Shown here one piece after another: positions 43,354-52,069 of a DNA stretch of 64,000 nucleotides. The position numbers and the translations under genes are program-made. Position 1 is the first letter of the stretch, and the number at the start of each line of letters is the position of its first letter. Below the pieces are notes generated by a model, which did not search any database, had not been told where the DNA came from, and was given only the letters and a program-made list of their open reading frames with translations. Source of the stretch: Candidatus Raymondbacteria bacterium RIFOXYA2_FULL_49_16 (GTDB taxonomy: Bacteria > Fibrobacterota > OXYB2-FULL-49-7 > XYB2-FULL-49-35); the NCBI GenBank assembly GCA_001789205.1, contig MFYT01000070.1, positions 58,169 through 122,168 of the forward strand, given 5' to 3'.

Positions 43354-43614
43354 ATGAAAAAACCTCTTTCTGCTATACTGATAGCCTCTCTGCTGCTTGT
43401 TCCGTTGGCGCCTCAGAAGACCGAAGCAGGAGTTTTGGAGGGAGCTTTAATAGGAGGCGCCGTCGGTGCTGTTGTGGGACTGATAATGTATGCCGCAAAA
43501 CCCCATGAAAACAAAATGCCTGCAGAAGAGCCGCCGTCTTCGGAAAATAGTCAGAACGTTGATACTGTGGTAAGCGATAGTACTAACGTGATCCATCCAG
43601 CACTTGCCCAATAG
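43354..43614 (+). CDS. Small exported glycine-zipper protein
   Basis: An 86-residue protein with signal peptide (SAILIASLLLVPLAPQKTEA), a glycine-zipper-like helix (LIGGAVGAVVGLIMYAA) and a polar, Ser/Thr/Asn-rich tail. Unknown function, perhaps a small membrane or surface protein. Confidence 0.6.
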   Translation: MKKPLSAILIASLLLVPLAPQKTEAGVLEGALIGGAVGAVVGLIMYAAKPHENKMPAEEPPSSENSQNVDTVVSDSTNVIHPALAQ

Positions 43615-43846
43615 ACTTCAAAGCCCTGAAAGTTGGGTATTACCATTTTTGGGTATCCCATATTTCAGACGGCAAATAATTAGATGGCGAAAACCCTGAC
43701 CAATACCCGTCTTATCTTTTCCCTCGTTAGTGTTCAATACGCCTGTTTTTGGTTTTGGGGTTGACAACGAGTTGACATCTCTGGGTATATTTGGGGTATA
43801 TTTGGGGCTATTTCGTGCTATTGCGATAAATTCGGCAATAAATAGC
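43615..43846. other. Non-coding patch next to tRNA-Lys with GGGTAT repeats
   Basis: About 230 bp beside the tRNA 3' end. GGGTATATTTG occurs twice in tandem (43783-43804), and further GGGTAT words lie at about 43635-43660. The open minus-strand frame 43618-43848 owes its Pro/Asn-rich text to these repeats and has no ribosome binding site. Being beside a tRNA 3' end, it could be a remnant of an integrated element. Confidence 0.4.
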
Positions 43847-43880
43847 AAAGCCCTCTAATTCATTGGAATTAGAGGGCTTT
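43847..43880 (-). terminator. Rho-independent terminator after tRNA-Lys
   Basis: A perfect 15-bp stem (AAAGCCCTCTAATTC with GAATTAGAGGGCTTT) around a 4-base loop, 5 bp past the tRNA 3' end, followed by a T-rich stretch on the minus strand. Confidence 0.85.
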
Positions 43881-43884
43881 ACAG

Positions 43885-43957
<73 letters not shown>

Positions 43958-44000
43958 AAGAGCAATAAAAATACTTTCAGCCAGGCGCGATTTTCAACTA

Positions 44001-45542
44001 TTACGTTGCATCCACTATCCTGGCATTCACTGTGGACTTTTCCATTCCTTCGATCCGGTGGATGACCATGAGCACGCCGGCGCAGAACCAGAAAACCAAG
44101 TCACCCGGGTGGGAGGCAATGTGTGTGCCGGTTGTGTTGATGACGCAAAACATGAAAAACATGGTCAGGCATCCCTGGATAATCACCCGTTTGACGCGCT
44201 CCTCCTCATCGAAATAGATCCTGAAACCTACGAGAAAAATGCGTATCATAATAATGAATGCCAGGACAAGGCCTGGATACCCGAGCCAGTAGAGGGTTGA
44301 AAAATAATAACTGTGCGCGTCGAACGACCCCGTACCCCATCCAATGGGACCCTGGGGAAGAATGATTGAATTGCGCGCCACCATCTGCCACATGCTAAAG
44401 CGCGATACCATGGAATATTCCTCGAACGGATTGGTGACGGCCGAGATGCGGTCAGTGACCAGAAGGTCGGTGAGTGTTTTTTCCTGCTTGCGTTGCGATG
44501 TCGCACCCTGCAGCAAGAATGCGTCGAAGCCTTGTGTGCCGCCCGTAAAGAGTTCGAGCAGGGTTGAGCCTGCCATGAATACAATGACCACGATTGTCAG
44601 CAATACGACCTTGATCTTTACCGTGGAGCGCTGTGCCATAAGGAACCAGAAGACAATACCCGCGAGAAGTCCAGTCCAGTTCGAGCGAACTGATGTTATC
44701 AGCAGTGCTGAAATCATGAAGGGAATGGTAACCAGGTATAAAACCCTGGCCCGGCTTTTATCAATGAGATACAGGCAAAGACAGGCGGTCATGGAAATGA
44801 GCATGTAATCCGCAAGACAGGCGGGAGACGCGAAAATGGAGAAGGGCCGCGCATTACCGCCGATAAAGAGGGTGACGAATTTCTCCCGCATCACATCGAG
44901 CCAGAGGATCTCAAAAGTAGAATAGCCGAAAATCAACTGTTTTATGCCGTAGAGCGAGGCGGCAAACCCGATGAACGCGATTATTTTGAAACATGTGACG
45001 ACCTGGCGTGCCGACGAGATGAAGTGCGCGGTAAAAAAAAAGCAGAGAATGTACAGCGCCGCGAATTTGAATTCATGGAGACCGTCAGTCATTGAAACGG
45101 TATTGGCCACGAAGCAGCGGATTAGCTGATAGACAAAATAGATCCAAAGAAGAGGGCCAACAGCCGGGTCTTCGAGAAAGGTCTTTTCCCTTTTTCTGAG
45201 CCGGTCAAAATAGACAAGCGTAAGAAAAGCGATGATTGCGTCGGGGATCAGAAGAAGAAGATCATTAGTCGGCCGCACATACAGCAGATAGTAGACCCGC
45301 CTGATAAGAGGGATAAAGGGAACAAAGGCGAACAGCAGGTAAATGCCCAGGCGGGGGAATTTAAGCACGGGAATGGCGCAGCAGAGAATGAAGAACACCA
45401 GGACATCGCGGCGTGTGGGAATATCGAATATTTTTTTTGCAATAAGCTGGCCAGCGGTTACAGCGAGTGCCACGAACAGGACCGCGGGCAGCAGCCGGGA
45501 GGTGTCGATACCCCCCTTCTGGTCGTCAGACAATAAGTTCAT
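44001..45542 (-). CDS. O-antigen ligase/polymerase-like membrane protein
   Basis: A 513-residue protein with 11-13 predicted membrane helices and a large periplasmic loop of about 80 residues containing the Wzy_C/WaaL-like segment (SMWQMVARNSIILPQGPIGW, then GTGSFDAHSYYF). Arginines in the preceding helix region (LLITSVRSNWTGLLAG) fit the lipid-linked-glycan site of ligases. It overlaps the glycosyltransferase gene by 17 bp. It likely polymerises or ligates a surface polysaccharide. Start at 45542 rather than 45569, because it begins MNLLSDDQKGG just inside the upstream gene. Confidence 0.83.
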   Translation of the reverse strand: MNLLSDDQKGGIDTSRLLPAVLFVALAVTAGQLIAKKIFDIPTRRDVLVFFILCCAIPVLKFPRLGIYLLFAFVPFIPLIRRVYYLLYVRPTNDLLLLIPDAIIAFLTLVYFDRLRKREKTFLEDPAVGPLLWIYFVYQLIRCFVANTVSMTDGLHEFKFAALYILCFFFTAHFISSARQVVTCFKIIAFIGFAASLYGIKQLIFGYSTFEILWLDVMREKFVTLFIGGNARPFSIFASPACLADYMLISMTACLCLYLIDKSRARVLYLVTIPFMISALLITSVRSNWTGLLAGIVFWFLMAQRSTVKIKVVLLTIVVIVFMAGSTLLELFTGGTQGFDAFLLQGATSQRKQEKTLTDLLVTDRISAVTNPFEEYSMVSRFSMWQMVARNSIILPQGPIGWGTGSFDAHSYYFSTLYWLGYPGLVLAFIIMIRIFLVGFRIYFDEEERVKRVIIQGCLTMFFMFCVINTTGTHIASHPGDLVFWFCAGVLMVIHRIEGMEKSTVNARIVDAT

Positions 45543-46554
45543 GATAGAGTTCCAGGTAGCGGGCAGCAATGGTCCTTATGTCAAATGCCTGGGCCCGTGT
45601 ACCGCCGGCCTGGGCCAGAGCGTCGCGCGCGGTTTTGTCTTTGAGCAGTCCGCACACAGTGTCAGAAATCCGTTCCAGGCCGCAGATAATCCCATTTTTC
45701 CCGTTTTCCAGGACAAACGACGCCCCGGTGTTGGGTGTGGATACCACGGGCGTGCCGCACGCCATGGCCTCGGCAAGAGGAAGGCCAAACCCCTCATATG
45801 TTGAAAGCGAACAGAGGACCCATGCTTTTTGGTAGAGTGTAATCAATGTATCCTCATCGATATTTTTAAAACAGTGTATTCCCGCACCTTCCTCGAACCC
45901 CGCGCCTACGGTCCACAGTACCGCGTCAGGCGCTTGTTGTCTGATGCGCTGGTACACCGCAGCCATGGCTTGCCCGCGTTTCCGGCCCTGCGCGGATCCA
46001 ACGAAAAGGATCGCGGGCCCCGGATTTTTCTCATTGGCGGGGCGGTAGGCGAGCAGATCCACCCCGCAAGGCACAATATGGCCGATATAGGGAAGATATT
46101 TTTTTGTTCCCGGTGATATCGAGACCCGCACATCAGCGGCCGCAAGGCCCGCAAGTTCCCCGAGCCAGAACAAGGATTGTTCCAGGGCGCGCAGCGGATT
46201 GCGGGCGTGGAGCGCTTCGCCCAGCGCGGAGCCGTAATAGGTGCGCACCTGGGGGCCTTTACCGAACATGAAAAAATTATCTCCATGCGCATGGACAATG
46301 TCGAATCCATGTAGCGGGATCCTGGAAAAATACCATCCTAAAAGAAAACGTTCTGTCAACCTTATACTGCGCAGAGAGGGGGGCATGGGGCAGGGCCGTA
46401 CCTCGTAGAGAGCGCTGTCTGGTTTTTCGCTCAGTGAAAAGACGGTCACGGTCTGGGAAAGGCGTACCAGCTCATTCGCAAGAAGATGAACCTGTTTCGC
46501 CACGCCGCCATGTTTTTCCGGCGGAAGGTCGCGCTGAAAAAAAGCGATATTCAT
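45526..46554 (-). CDS. Glycosyltransferase family 4
   Basis: A 342-residue GT-B glycosyltransferase. The N-terminal HGGVAKQVHLLANELVR and FDIVHAHGD, the sugar-nucleotide region AILFVGSAQGRKRG, and the retaining E-x7-E block (STYEGFGLPLAEAMACGTPV) are all present. Its sugar donor is unknown. It overlaps the preceding gene by ATGA and the ligase-like gene by 17 bp, so the three form a glycan operon. Confidence 0.92.
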   Translation of the reverse strand: MNIAFFQRDLPPEKHGGVAKQVHLLANELVRLSQTVTVFSLSEKPDSALYEVRPCPMPPSLRSIRLTERFLLGWYFSRIPLHGFDIVHAHGDNFFMFGKGPQVRTYYGSALGEALHARNPLRALEQSLFWLGELAGLAAADVRVSISPGTKKYLPYIGHIVPCGVDLLAYRPANEKNPGPAILFVGSAQGRKRGQAMAAVYQRIRQQAPDAVLWTVGAGFEEGAGIHCFKNIDEDTLITLYQKAWVLCSLSTYEGFGLPLAEAMACGTPVVSTPNTGASFVLENGKNGIICGLERISDTVCGLLKDKTARDALAQAGGTRAQAFDIRTIAARYLELYHELIV

Positions 46555-47549
46555 GCGAGCGCCTCCGCAATGCCGCGGGCGATGATTCCAGGCGCCATGT
46601 GCGCGTTGTATAGCTCGCGGCCAGCGCGGGCGATACGGTCCGCGCGGTCGGGGCCGGCTTCGAGCGTTTGGATGGCCGTGGCCAGGCCGTCCGCGGTCCC
46701 ATCGAAGAAAAAGACGTTTTCATCGTGGATAAACAGGTCATCGGTCCATGCGCTCCGCGTGGCAATAACGCACAGGCCGGCCGCAAGCGCGGCGGCGGTC
46801 GAACCCTTGCGCAGACTGATGCCCCGTTTATCGCACAAGACAAAATACCTGATCTTCATCAACTGGCGTGCCGCGTCCGCGGGGGAGCAATAGCCGGTGA
46901 AGAACTCCCGCATTGCGTGCAGCCTGGGAGGGGCGTTGCCGATGAAGAGCGGCCGTTTGTCCGGGAAGCGGCGCATGGCCTCGAATACTGTATCAAGGTC
47001 AAAGTCGTGGTGAAAGGAACCGAGCGATCCCAGAAAGAATTCCTTGAATACCGGAGGGCCTTCGTAGGCCGGGATGTTTGAACAGACCGGGAGCATACGT
47101 ACCTGCAGGCCATAGCGGTCCCGCAGGAAACGCGCACGGTGTTGAAAGGTGACCACCGGCACACGGGTGAGTGTAAGACACGCCAGGTCTTTGAAGAAAT
47201 TATAGGGACGCTGCACACTGTTCCTTGCCAAGCCTTTGTATGCGGGAAGAAAGAGTTCGTGGAACACGGTCAGGGTACGCACGCCTTTTTGCCGCAGCAG
47301 CAGAAGCAGGACCGGGGCGAAGAGGCTGCGCCACCGGTAGATGTTTGGCGTGTATTGGAGCACCGCGGCGGTACAGCCTGACTTTACAATACGATTAGCA
47401 AGCGAAAAAGCGCCGCAAAGGGTGAAGGTGCATCCGGTGAATTCCTGGACCCGGGCAAGGGACGAAAGCGTCTTTCCGATGATGACGGTATAATCGGCGA
47501 CACCGCCGCGCTGGTATTCCCTGTCCGGGACAATAAGCGCTATATTCAT
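46551..47549 (-). CDS. Glycosyltransferase (GT-B, family 4-like)
   Basis: A 332-residue GT-B protein: MNIALIVPDREYQRGGVADY at the start, ALIVPDR acceptor-side fold, FFLGSLGSFHHDFDL, and a donor site region (RKGSTAAALAAGLCVIATRS). It lacks the second Glu of the classical E-x7-E motif, so it may be a divergent transferase. The ATG at 47549 is chosen over 47564 because it matches family openings. First gene of the glycan operon. Confidence 0.82.
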   Translation of the reverse strand: MNIALIVPDREYQRGGVADYTVIIGKTLSSLARVQEFTGCTFTLCGAFSLANRIVKSGCTAAVLQYTPNIYRWRSLFAPVLLLLLRQKGVRTLTVFHELFLPAYKGLARNSVQRPYNFFKDLACLTLTRVPVVTFQHRARFLRDRYGLQVRMLPVCSNIPAYEGPPVFKEFFLGSLGSFHHDFDLDTVFEAMRRFPDKRPLFIGNAPPRLHAMREFFTGYCSPADAARQLMKIRYFVLCDKRGISLRKGSTAAALAAGLCVIATRSAWTDDLFIHDENVFFFDGTADGLATAIQTLEAGPDRADRIARAGRELYNAHMAPGIIARGIAEALA

Positions 47550-47621
47550 AGATATTGCCCGCATAGCTATAAATAGATTATTTTAAATCCCGAAAGAAAC
47601 AGGAATAATCAAAGAGTCTCA

Positions 47622-47831
47622 ATGAACAAATACTCGATAGCGTTTATTTCACCGGGCGGAAATCTCCTGCACCGCCTTGTCATGGCGAAAAACGAAGACG
47701 AGGCGCTCCGCACCTTTTTCAAAGAGGTGAACCTCGCCAGTTACAGCCAGGATGAGGACGGTTTCTACTATTTCAAGGAGGATTTTTCTTTCGGTGAACG
47801 TCCAGCGGGAAGCATCATCCAGCTCAATTAG
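47622..47831 (+). CDS. Small hypothetical protein
   Basis: A 69-residue acidic protein (MNKYSIAFISPGGNLLHRLV onward) with no signal peptide or recognised motif. Codon use and a conserved-looking alpha/beta pattern suggest it is real. It opens the plus-strand run towards lpxB. Confidence 0.5.
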   Translation: MNKYSIAFISPGGNLLHRLVMAKNEDEALRTFFKEVNLASYSQDEDGFYYFKEDFSFGERPAGSIIQLN

Positions 47832-47907
47832 CGCCGCGGCCATTCTCAGCTAACTTCGGCATAATTTAGTTGTCTGCATTGGTGCGGTAAACTATATTTA
47901 TTCGCGT

Positions 47908-48588
47908 ATGAGAGCGCCGTTACTTCTTCTTTTGCTGCTGGGGTCTTTCTGCTTTGCCCAGCTCGATTTCAAGGACGATGAAAACGAACGCATGAAATAC
48001 GGCCTTTCACAGGCCGAGTGGCAAAAATATAAGGAATCGGGCATCTCAAAGTCTAAGTTCGAATCGCTCATACGGTGCGGCATTTCCATCAACGAATATA
48101 TCAGCCGCCCATGGATGACCGTTGGCGTCAGCGAAGACCAGTGGCTTTCTGAACGATGCCAGGGTCTTGGCGACGAGGACATTCAGGCCTTTCACGAAAA
48201 GGGCGAGACCGACGTTTCCACTATTGTTTCCTTTGTTCTTCCGGGGTTCTACCACTGGAAGTCAAAATCATACGGAAAAGCCGCTCTCTTTTCATGCGCT
48301 TTCGCAAGCTCCATTGCCTTGTATTTTGCCGTCAGGGACGAGGAATATCCGCGCAGCACAGGCGCCAACAACCAGACCATCGTTGATACCGTGTCGGTCA
48401 GCTATCCGGTTTTCCTTCTCATTGGGGTTACTGACATGGTGGCCAGCGCTGTCTTTGCCTACCGCGATGGACGCAAATCAGTGCAAGAGCAGAAAGACGC
48501 TGATCAGGAGCAGTCGTCGCTGCCGCTCAGACTCTATTACAAACCTGAAGGCGCTGTAGTGGGTCTTATCTACGCACGTTCCTTTTAA
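47908..48588 (+). CDS. Exported protein with membrane helices, unknown function
   Basis: A 226-residue protein. A signal peptide (LLLLLLLGSFCFAQ) is followed by about 100 soluble residues with repeated short helical motifs (LSQAEWQKYKESGISKSKFE) and two membrane helices (about 128-150 and 172-195), a DUF5683-like pattern: GFYHWKSKSYGKAALF. Function unknown. Next to a barrel-like protein and LytR_C, in the lpxB region. Confidence 0.65.
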   Translation: MRAPLLLLLLLGSFCFAQLDFKDDENERMKYGLSQAEWQKYKESGISKSKFESLIRCGISINEYISRPWMTVGVSEDQWLSERCQGLGDEDIQAFHEKGETDVSTIVSFVLPGFYHWKSKSYGKAALFSCAFASSIALYFAVRDEEYPRSTGANNQTIVDTVSVSYPVFLLIGVTDMVASAVFAYRDGRKSVQEQKDADQEQSSLPLRLYYKPEGAVVGLIYARSF

Positions 48589-48654
48589 CACAGCCCCGTT
48601 GTTTCCTGCTCCCCCTTGAATTTTCCCTGAGAAAAGATTATACTTTTAAATGCT

Positions 48655-49203
48655 ATGACACGGTGTTCTTCATCCTTTCTGATATTCTTTTCAGTCATTG
48701 TTTTTTCAGCATTTGCCCAGGACTACGTGAGTAAAAAAGAAGCTTTTTCGCGCAACTCCCTTCTAGGCGGTCAGAACGCCATGGGCTTGCAGCAACCAGC
48801 TGGTTCAGGCCTGCTCGACGCCTCCCATCTCACCATGCACCAGAGCTATACCATGAGCTACGCCTCAAACGGTACGCAGGGAGACATGACTGGGCTCTAT
48901 CTCAACAGGCTCCAGTATCAGTTCTCGGTCCCAGTCACGCTTCAGGTCGATGTTGGCTTGTTCCACAAGCCCCTGGCGCTTGCGGGCAAGGAGAGCGGTT
49001 TTGGCACAGGCGGGCAGGATGCAGTGCTCACTGTCCCGCGGATCGGCCTGTTCTACAAGGCCTCGGAAAATCTTTTTATGTCCTTTGAATACATCAATAT
49101 CCCGGCAGGGTATTCATCCATGTTCATGCCCTATGGTGCCGGATATGGTATGTTCTCTTCGCCCGGATATCAGCGTCCATTGGCCCGTCCTCAATCCGAA
49201 TAA
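48655..49203 (+). CDS. Secreted or outer-membrane protein, unknown function
   Basis: A 182-residue protein with signal peptide (FLIFFSVIVFSAFAQ) and beta-strand-rich sequence with aromatic patterns (YTMSYASNGTQGDMTGLYL, RLQYQFSVPVTLQVDVGLFH), short for a full barrel. The C-terminus is Pro/Arg-rich. The next gene starts at the base after its stop codon. Confidence 0.65.
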   Translation: MTRCSSSFLIFFSVIVFSAFAQDYVSKKEAFSRNSLLGGQNAMGLQQPAGSGLLDASHLTMHQSYTMSYASNGTQGDMTGLYLNRLQYQFSVPVTLQVDVGLFHKPLALAGKESGFGTGGQDAVLTVPRIGLFYKASENLFMSFEYINIPAGYSSMFMPYGAGYGMFSSPGYQRPLARPQSE

Positions 49204-49614
49204 ATGAAATATCTCTATGTCGGTCTTATTGTCCTGCTTGCCGGACTTGGCGTCTTCTTTTTTATTCAGACAAAGGGCCATGGCGCATCAGGCGGCATAG
49301 CGCCTTCAATTCCCCACATTGGATCAATTCAGATTCTGAACGGCTGCGGCAAGCCCGGCGCTGCCGGCGTTGTAGGCGATTTTTTACGCAAGAAAGGGTT
49401 TGACGTCAAAGAAACGGACAATGCGCCAGACTGGAACTACGGTGAAACTATTGTTGTTTCCCGTTCCGCTGACACAACAGTCGCCAGCCAGGTGGCTGAG
49501 GCGCTCAAAACCCCGAATGTTATGCGACTCCGGAACGACCAGGGGCTTTTCGACGTGACAATTTTCGTGGGGCGCGATTTCAACGAACGCGTGAGGACTG
49601 GGACCGGGAAGTGA
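49204..49614 (+). CDS. LytR C-terminal-domain (LytR_C) membrane protein
   Basis: A 136-residue protein. A transmembrane anchor (residues 4-22) is followed by a LytR_C domain: IQILNGCGKPGAAGVVGDFL, RKKGFDVKETDNAPD, then TIVVSRSADTTVASQVAEAL. The domain is found at the end of wall-polymer enzymes and alone in Gram-negatives, probably binding envelope glycans. It overlaps lpxB by 4 bp. Confidence 0.88.
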   Translation: MKYLYVGLIVLLAGLGVFFFIQTKGHGASGGIAPSIPHIGSIQILNGCGKPGAAGVVGDFLRKKGFDVKETDNAPDWNYGETIVVSRSADTTVASQVAEALKTPNVMRLRNDQGLFDVTIFVGRDFNERVRTGTGK

Positions 49615-50732
49615 AACACCTCTTTTTCTGCGCTGGCGAATTATCGGGTGATCTTCATGCCGCAAAGGTTGTCGCGCGACTGCAGGGCCGGTTCAGGGTT
49701 TCGGGAATCGGCGGCGATGCCATGGCTGGCGCTGGCCAGGAGACGCTCCATCATATCCGTGAAACAGCGGTCATGGGGTTCTTGGAGGTGGCGCGGAACT
49801 ATCCCCGGCTCAGGCGCATTTTAAAAAACGCCTGCTCATTTCTCTCACAGCAGAAACCCGACCTGCTTGTGTGTGTTGACTATCCCGGGTTCAACCTCAA
49901 GCTGGCCGCGCATGCGCGCGACCTTGGCATTCCGGTGTTGTACTACATTGCGCCAAAGGTGTGGGCGTGGGGAAAGGGGCGCATTGGGAAAATGCGGAAA
50001 GTTGTTGACCGATGCGCGGTCATTTTTCCCTTTGAGGAGGAGTTTTTTAAACAGCGGGGCATTGACGCTCAGTTCGTGGGAAATCCGCTCCTTGAACAAT
50101 CAGCCGCGTCCGGACAAAAGCCGGATTTTCGCCAGGCGCTGGGCATTGCCCCGCGGGCGCGCGTACTGGGCATTCTGCCCGGCAGTCGCGAGCAGGAGGT
50201 GCGCCGCATGCTTCCCGCCATGGCCCAAGCCGGCAGCCAGCTTTGCGCCAGGGGCGCGTTCGATATGTGCGTGGTTTCCCGCGCGCCCGGGGTTTCCCGG
50301 GAGTTGGTCGCATCGTGCGCCAGAGCGGCCGGCGGGCTCAGTGTATGGGAGGGCGGCACAGGAAGTCTCCAACGTGAGGCGGATTTTCTCATTGTTAAAT
50401 CAGGCACCGCCACGCTTGAGACCGCGCTCGAACGCAAGCCCTTCATCGTGGTATACAGGACATCGGCGTTTTCGGCTTTCATTGCCCGGTCAGTGCTCCG
50501 CATACCCGATATATCGCTGCTCAATATTATCTGCGGCAAGCGCGTGGTGCCTGAGTTGCTCCAGGAGGAGGTCACGGCCCATGCCATGGTCCAGGAGACC
50601 CTGGCCATATGGGAGAACGAGGCCAGGAAGCGCGATATCCTTGAGCAGGAAAACCGGGCCAGGGAACTTCTGGGAACAAAAAAGCCTTCATATGAAGTGG
50701 AACACATGATAGAGGAGATGGTCAATGGATAA
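49611..50732 (+). CDS. lpxB: Lipid-A-disaccharide synthase
   Basis: A 373-residue enzyme joining UDP-diacylglucosamine to lipid X in lipid A synthesis at the inner membrane. Family motifs: FFCAGELSGDLHAAKVVARL, ETAVMGFLEVARNYPRL, VDYPGFNLKLAAHA, YYIAPKVWAWGKGR and VFPFEEEFF-like IFPFEEEFFKQRG, with VKSGTATLE near the end. The start is GTG at 49611. It overlaps murA by 8 bp, giving a lipid A/peptidoglycan pair. Confidence 0.96.
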   Translation: MKHLFFCAGELSGDLHAAKVVARLQGRFRVSGIGGDAMAGAGQETLHHIRETAVMGFLEVARNYPRLRRILKNACSFLSQQKPDLLVCVDYPGFNLKLAAHARDLGIPVLYYIAPKVWAWGKGRIGKMRKVVDRCAVIFPFEEEFFKQRGIDAQFVGNPLLEQSAASGQKPDFRQALGIAPRARVLGILPGSREQEVRRMLPAMAQAGSQLCARGAFDMCVVSRAPGVSRELVASCARAAGGLSVWEGGTGSLQREADFLIVKSGTATLETALERKPFIVVYRTSAFSAFIARSVLRIPDISLLNIICGKRVVPELLQEEVTAHAMVQETLAIWENEARKRDILEQENRARELLGTKKPSYEVEHMIEEMVNG

Positions 50733-51984
50733 ATTTGTCATTCACGGAGGCGGCAAGCTGCGCGGAACCATTATGGTTGGCGGATCGAAGAACGGCACAC
50801 TGCCCCTTATGGCGGCAGCGCTTCTGACCAAGGGAGTCACCTCCATCAGTGGGAGTCCCCACCTGCAGGACGTGGCCACCATGTCCAATGTGCTGCGCGT
50901 TTCAGGCGCGCGCGTCTACGGTAAACGGCACGAACTTAAGATCGATACTGCCACATGCAATCATTTCGAGGCGCCATACGACTTGGTAAAAACCATGCGC
51001 GCGTCATTTTATGTGCTTGGGCCGCTGGTAGCGCGCTATGGCAGGGCGCGTGTGTCCCTGCCCGGCGGCTGTGCGTGGGGACCCAGGCCGGTGGACCTTC
51101 ATCTCAAGGGGCTCGAGGCCCTGGGAGCGCAGATCAAGAACGACCATGGATACATTGAGGCGCGCGCAAAATATCTGGTCGGCGCGACCTTTGAGTTCGA
51201 CAAGGTGAGTGTGGGCGCCACAGCGCAGCTTGTCATGGCGGCAACGCTGGCGCGCGGGGTCTCGCGGTTGGTGAACACGGCCAAGGAACCGGAAATACTC
51301 ATGCTGGTGCAGATGCTGCGAAAGATGGGCGCGCAGATACAGGAACTGCCTGACGGCCTCAAAATTACCGGGGTACGGAAACTCAAACCCGTGCACATCA
51401 CGGTGATGCCGGATCGCATTGAGGCGGGGACGTATATTGCCGCGGCCACGCTTGCCGGCGGTTCGCTCAGGATAGAAAACTGCCCCATTGACCATCTTTC
51501 CGCGGCCATGGATGTTTTTTCCCGCGCGGGCGCTGTTATGAAAAAAGCCGGTCCCCGGGTGCTGGTTGTCCAGGGACCCAAAGTCATCAAGCCCATGGAA
51601 ATATCCACCGCGCCCTTCCCGGGTTTTCCCACAGACCTTCAGGCCCAGCTCATGGCAGTGTTGTCCATGGCGCGCGGCACCAGTATTATCACCGATACTG
51701 TGTATCACGACCGGTTTACGCATGTTGCGGAGCTCAAGCGCCTGGGCGCGGATATTTCTGTGAGCGGCAATTCCGCGATTATACAAGGGGTCGCCTCTCT
51801 TACCGGCGCTGAGGTCATGGCCACGGACCTGCGCGCCAGCGCCGCGCTGGTCATCGCTGGTCTCCGCGCCAGGGGAACCACCAAACTCGACCGGGTCTAT
51901 CACATCGACCGCGGATACGAGCATATTGAGGAAAAATTCAATGCTGTGGGAGCGCGGATAGAAAGAATAAAAGAAGCGATGTAA
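50725..51984 (+). CDS. murA: UDP-N-acetylglucosamine 1-carboxyvinyltransferase
   Basis: A 419-residue enzyme for the first committed step of peptidoglycan synthesis. It shows GGSKNGTLPLMAAALLTKG, the catalytic cysteine C116 in LPGGCAWGPRPVDLHL (the residue hit by fosfomycin), and PTDLQAQLMAVLSMARG. Length is standard. It overlaps lpxB by 8 bp and converges with the minus-strand PorV-like gene. Confidence 0.97.
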   Translation: MDKFVIHGGGKLRGTIMVGGSKNGTLPLMAAALLTKGVTSISGSPHLQDVATMSNVLRVSGARVYGKRHELKIDTATCNHFEAPYDLVKTMRASFYVLGPLVARYGRARVSLPGGCAWGPRPVDLHLKGLEALGAQIKNDHGYIEARAKYLVGATFEFDKVSVGATAQLVMAATLARGVSRLVNTAKEPEILMLVQMLRKMGAQIQELPDGLKITGVRKLKPVHITVMPDRIEAGTYIAAATLAGGSLRIENCPIDHLSAAMDVFSRAGAVMKKAGPRVLVVQGPKVIKPMEISTAPFPGFPTDLQAQLMAVLSMARGTSIITDTVYHDRFTHVAELKRLGADISVSGNSAIIQGVASLTGAEVMATDLRASAALVIAGLRARGTTKLDRVYHIDRGYEHIEEKFNAVGARIERIKEAM

Positions 51985-52000
51985 TAGAAATTGGAGAGTA

Positions 52001-52066
52001 AAAGGGTCAGAGGGGTAAAGGTCCCCTTTGAGGAACTGCTAACCGCCTTTGACCCTCTGGCCCTTT
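52001..52066. terminator. Inverted repeat between convergent murA and PorV-like genes
   Basis: AAAGGGTCAGAGGG (52001-52014) pairs with CCCTCTGGCCCTTT (52053-52066) with one mismatch around a 38-base loop. It may terminate both directions, though no T-run follows. Confidence 0.45.
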
Positions 52067-52069
52067 CCT

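Noticed and set aside
43618..43848. 76-residue minus ORF next to tRNA-Lys, possible integrase tail
   Set aside because: Content is produced by GGGTAT repeats; no tyrosine-recombinase motif (RHxxH or Y) is visible.
51004..51924. 306-residue minus ORF over murA
   Set aside because: Antisense shadow of a conserved enzyme; Arg/His/Gly-rich composition.
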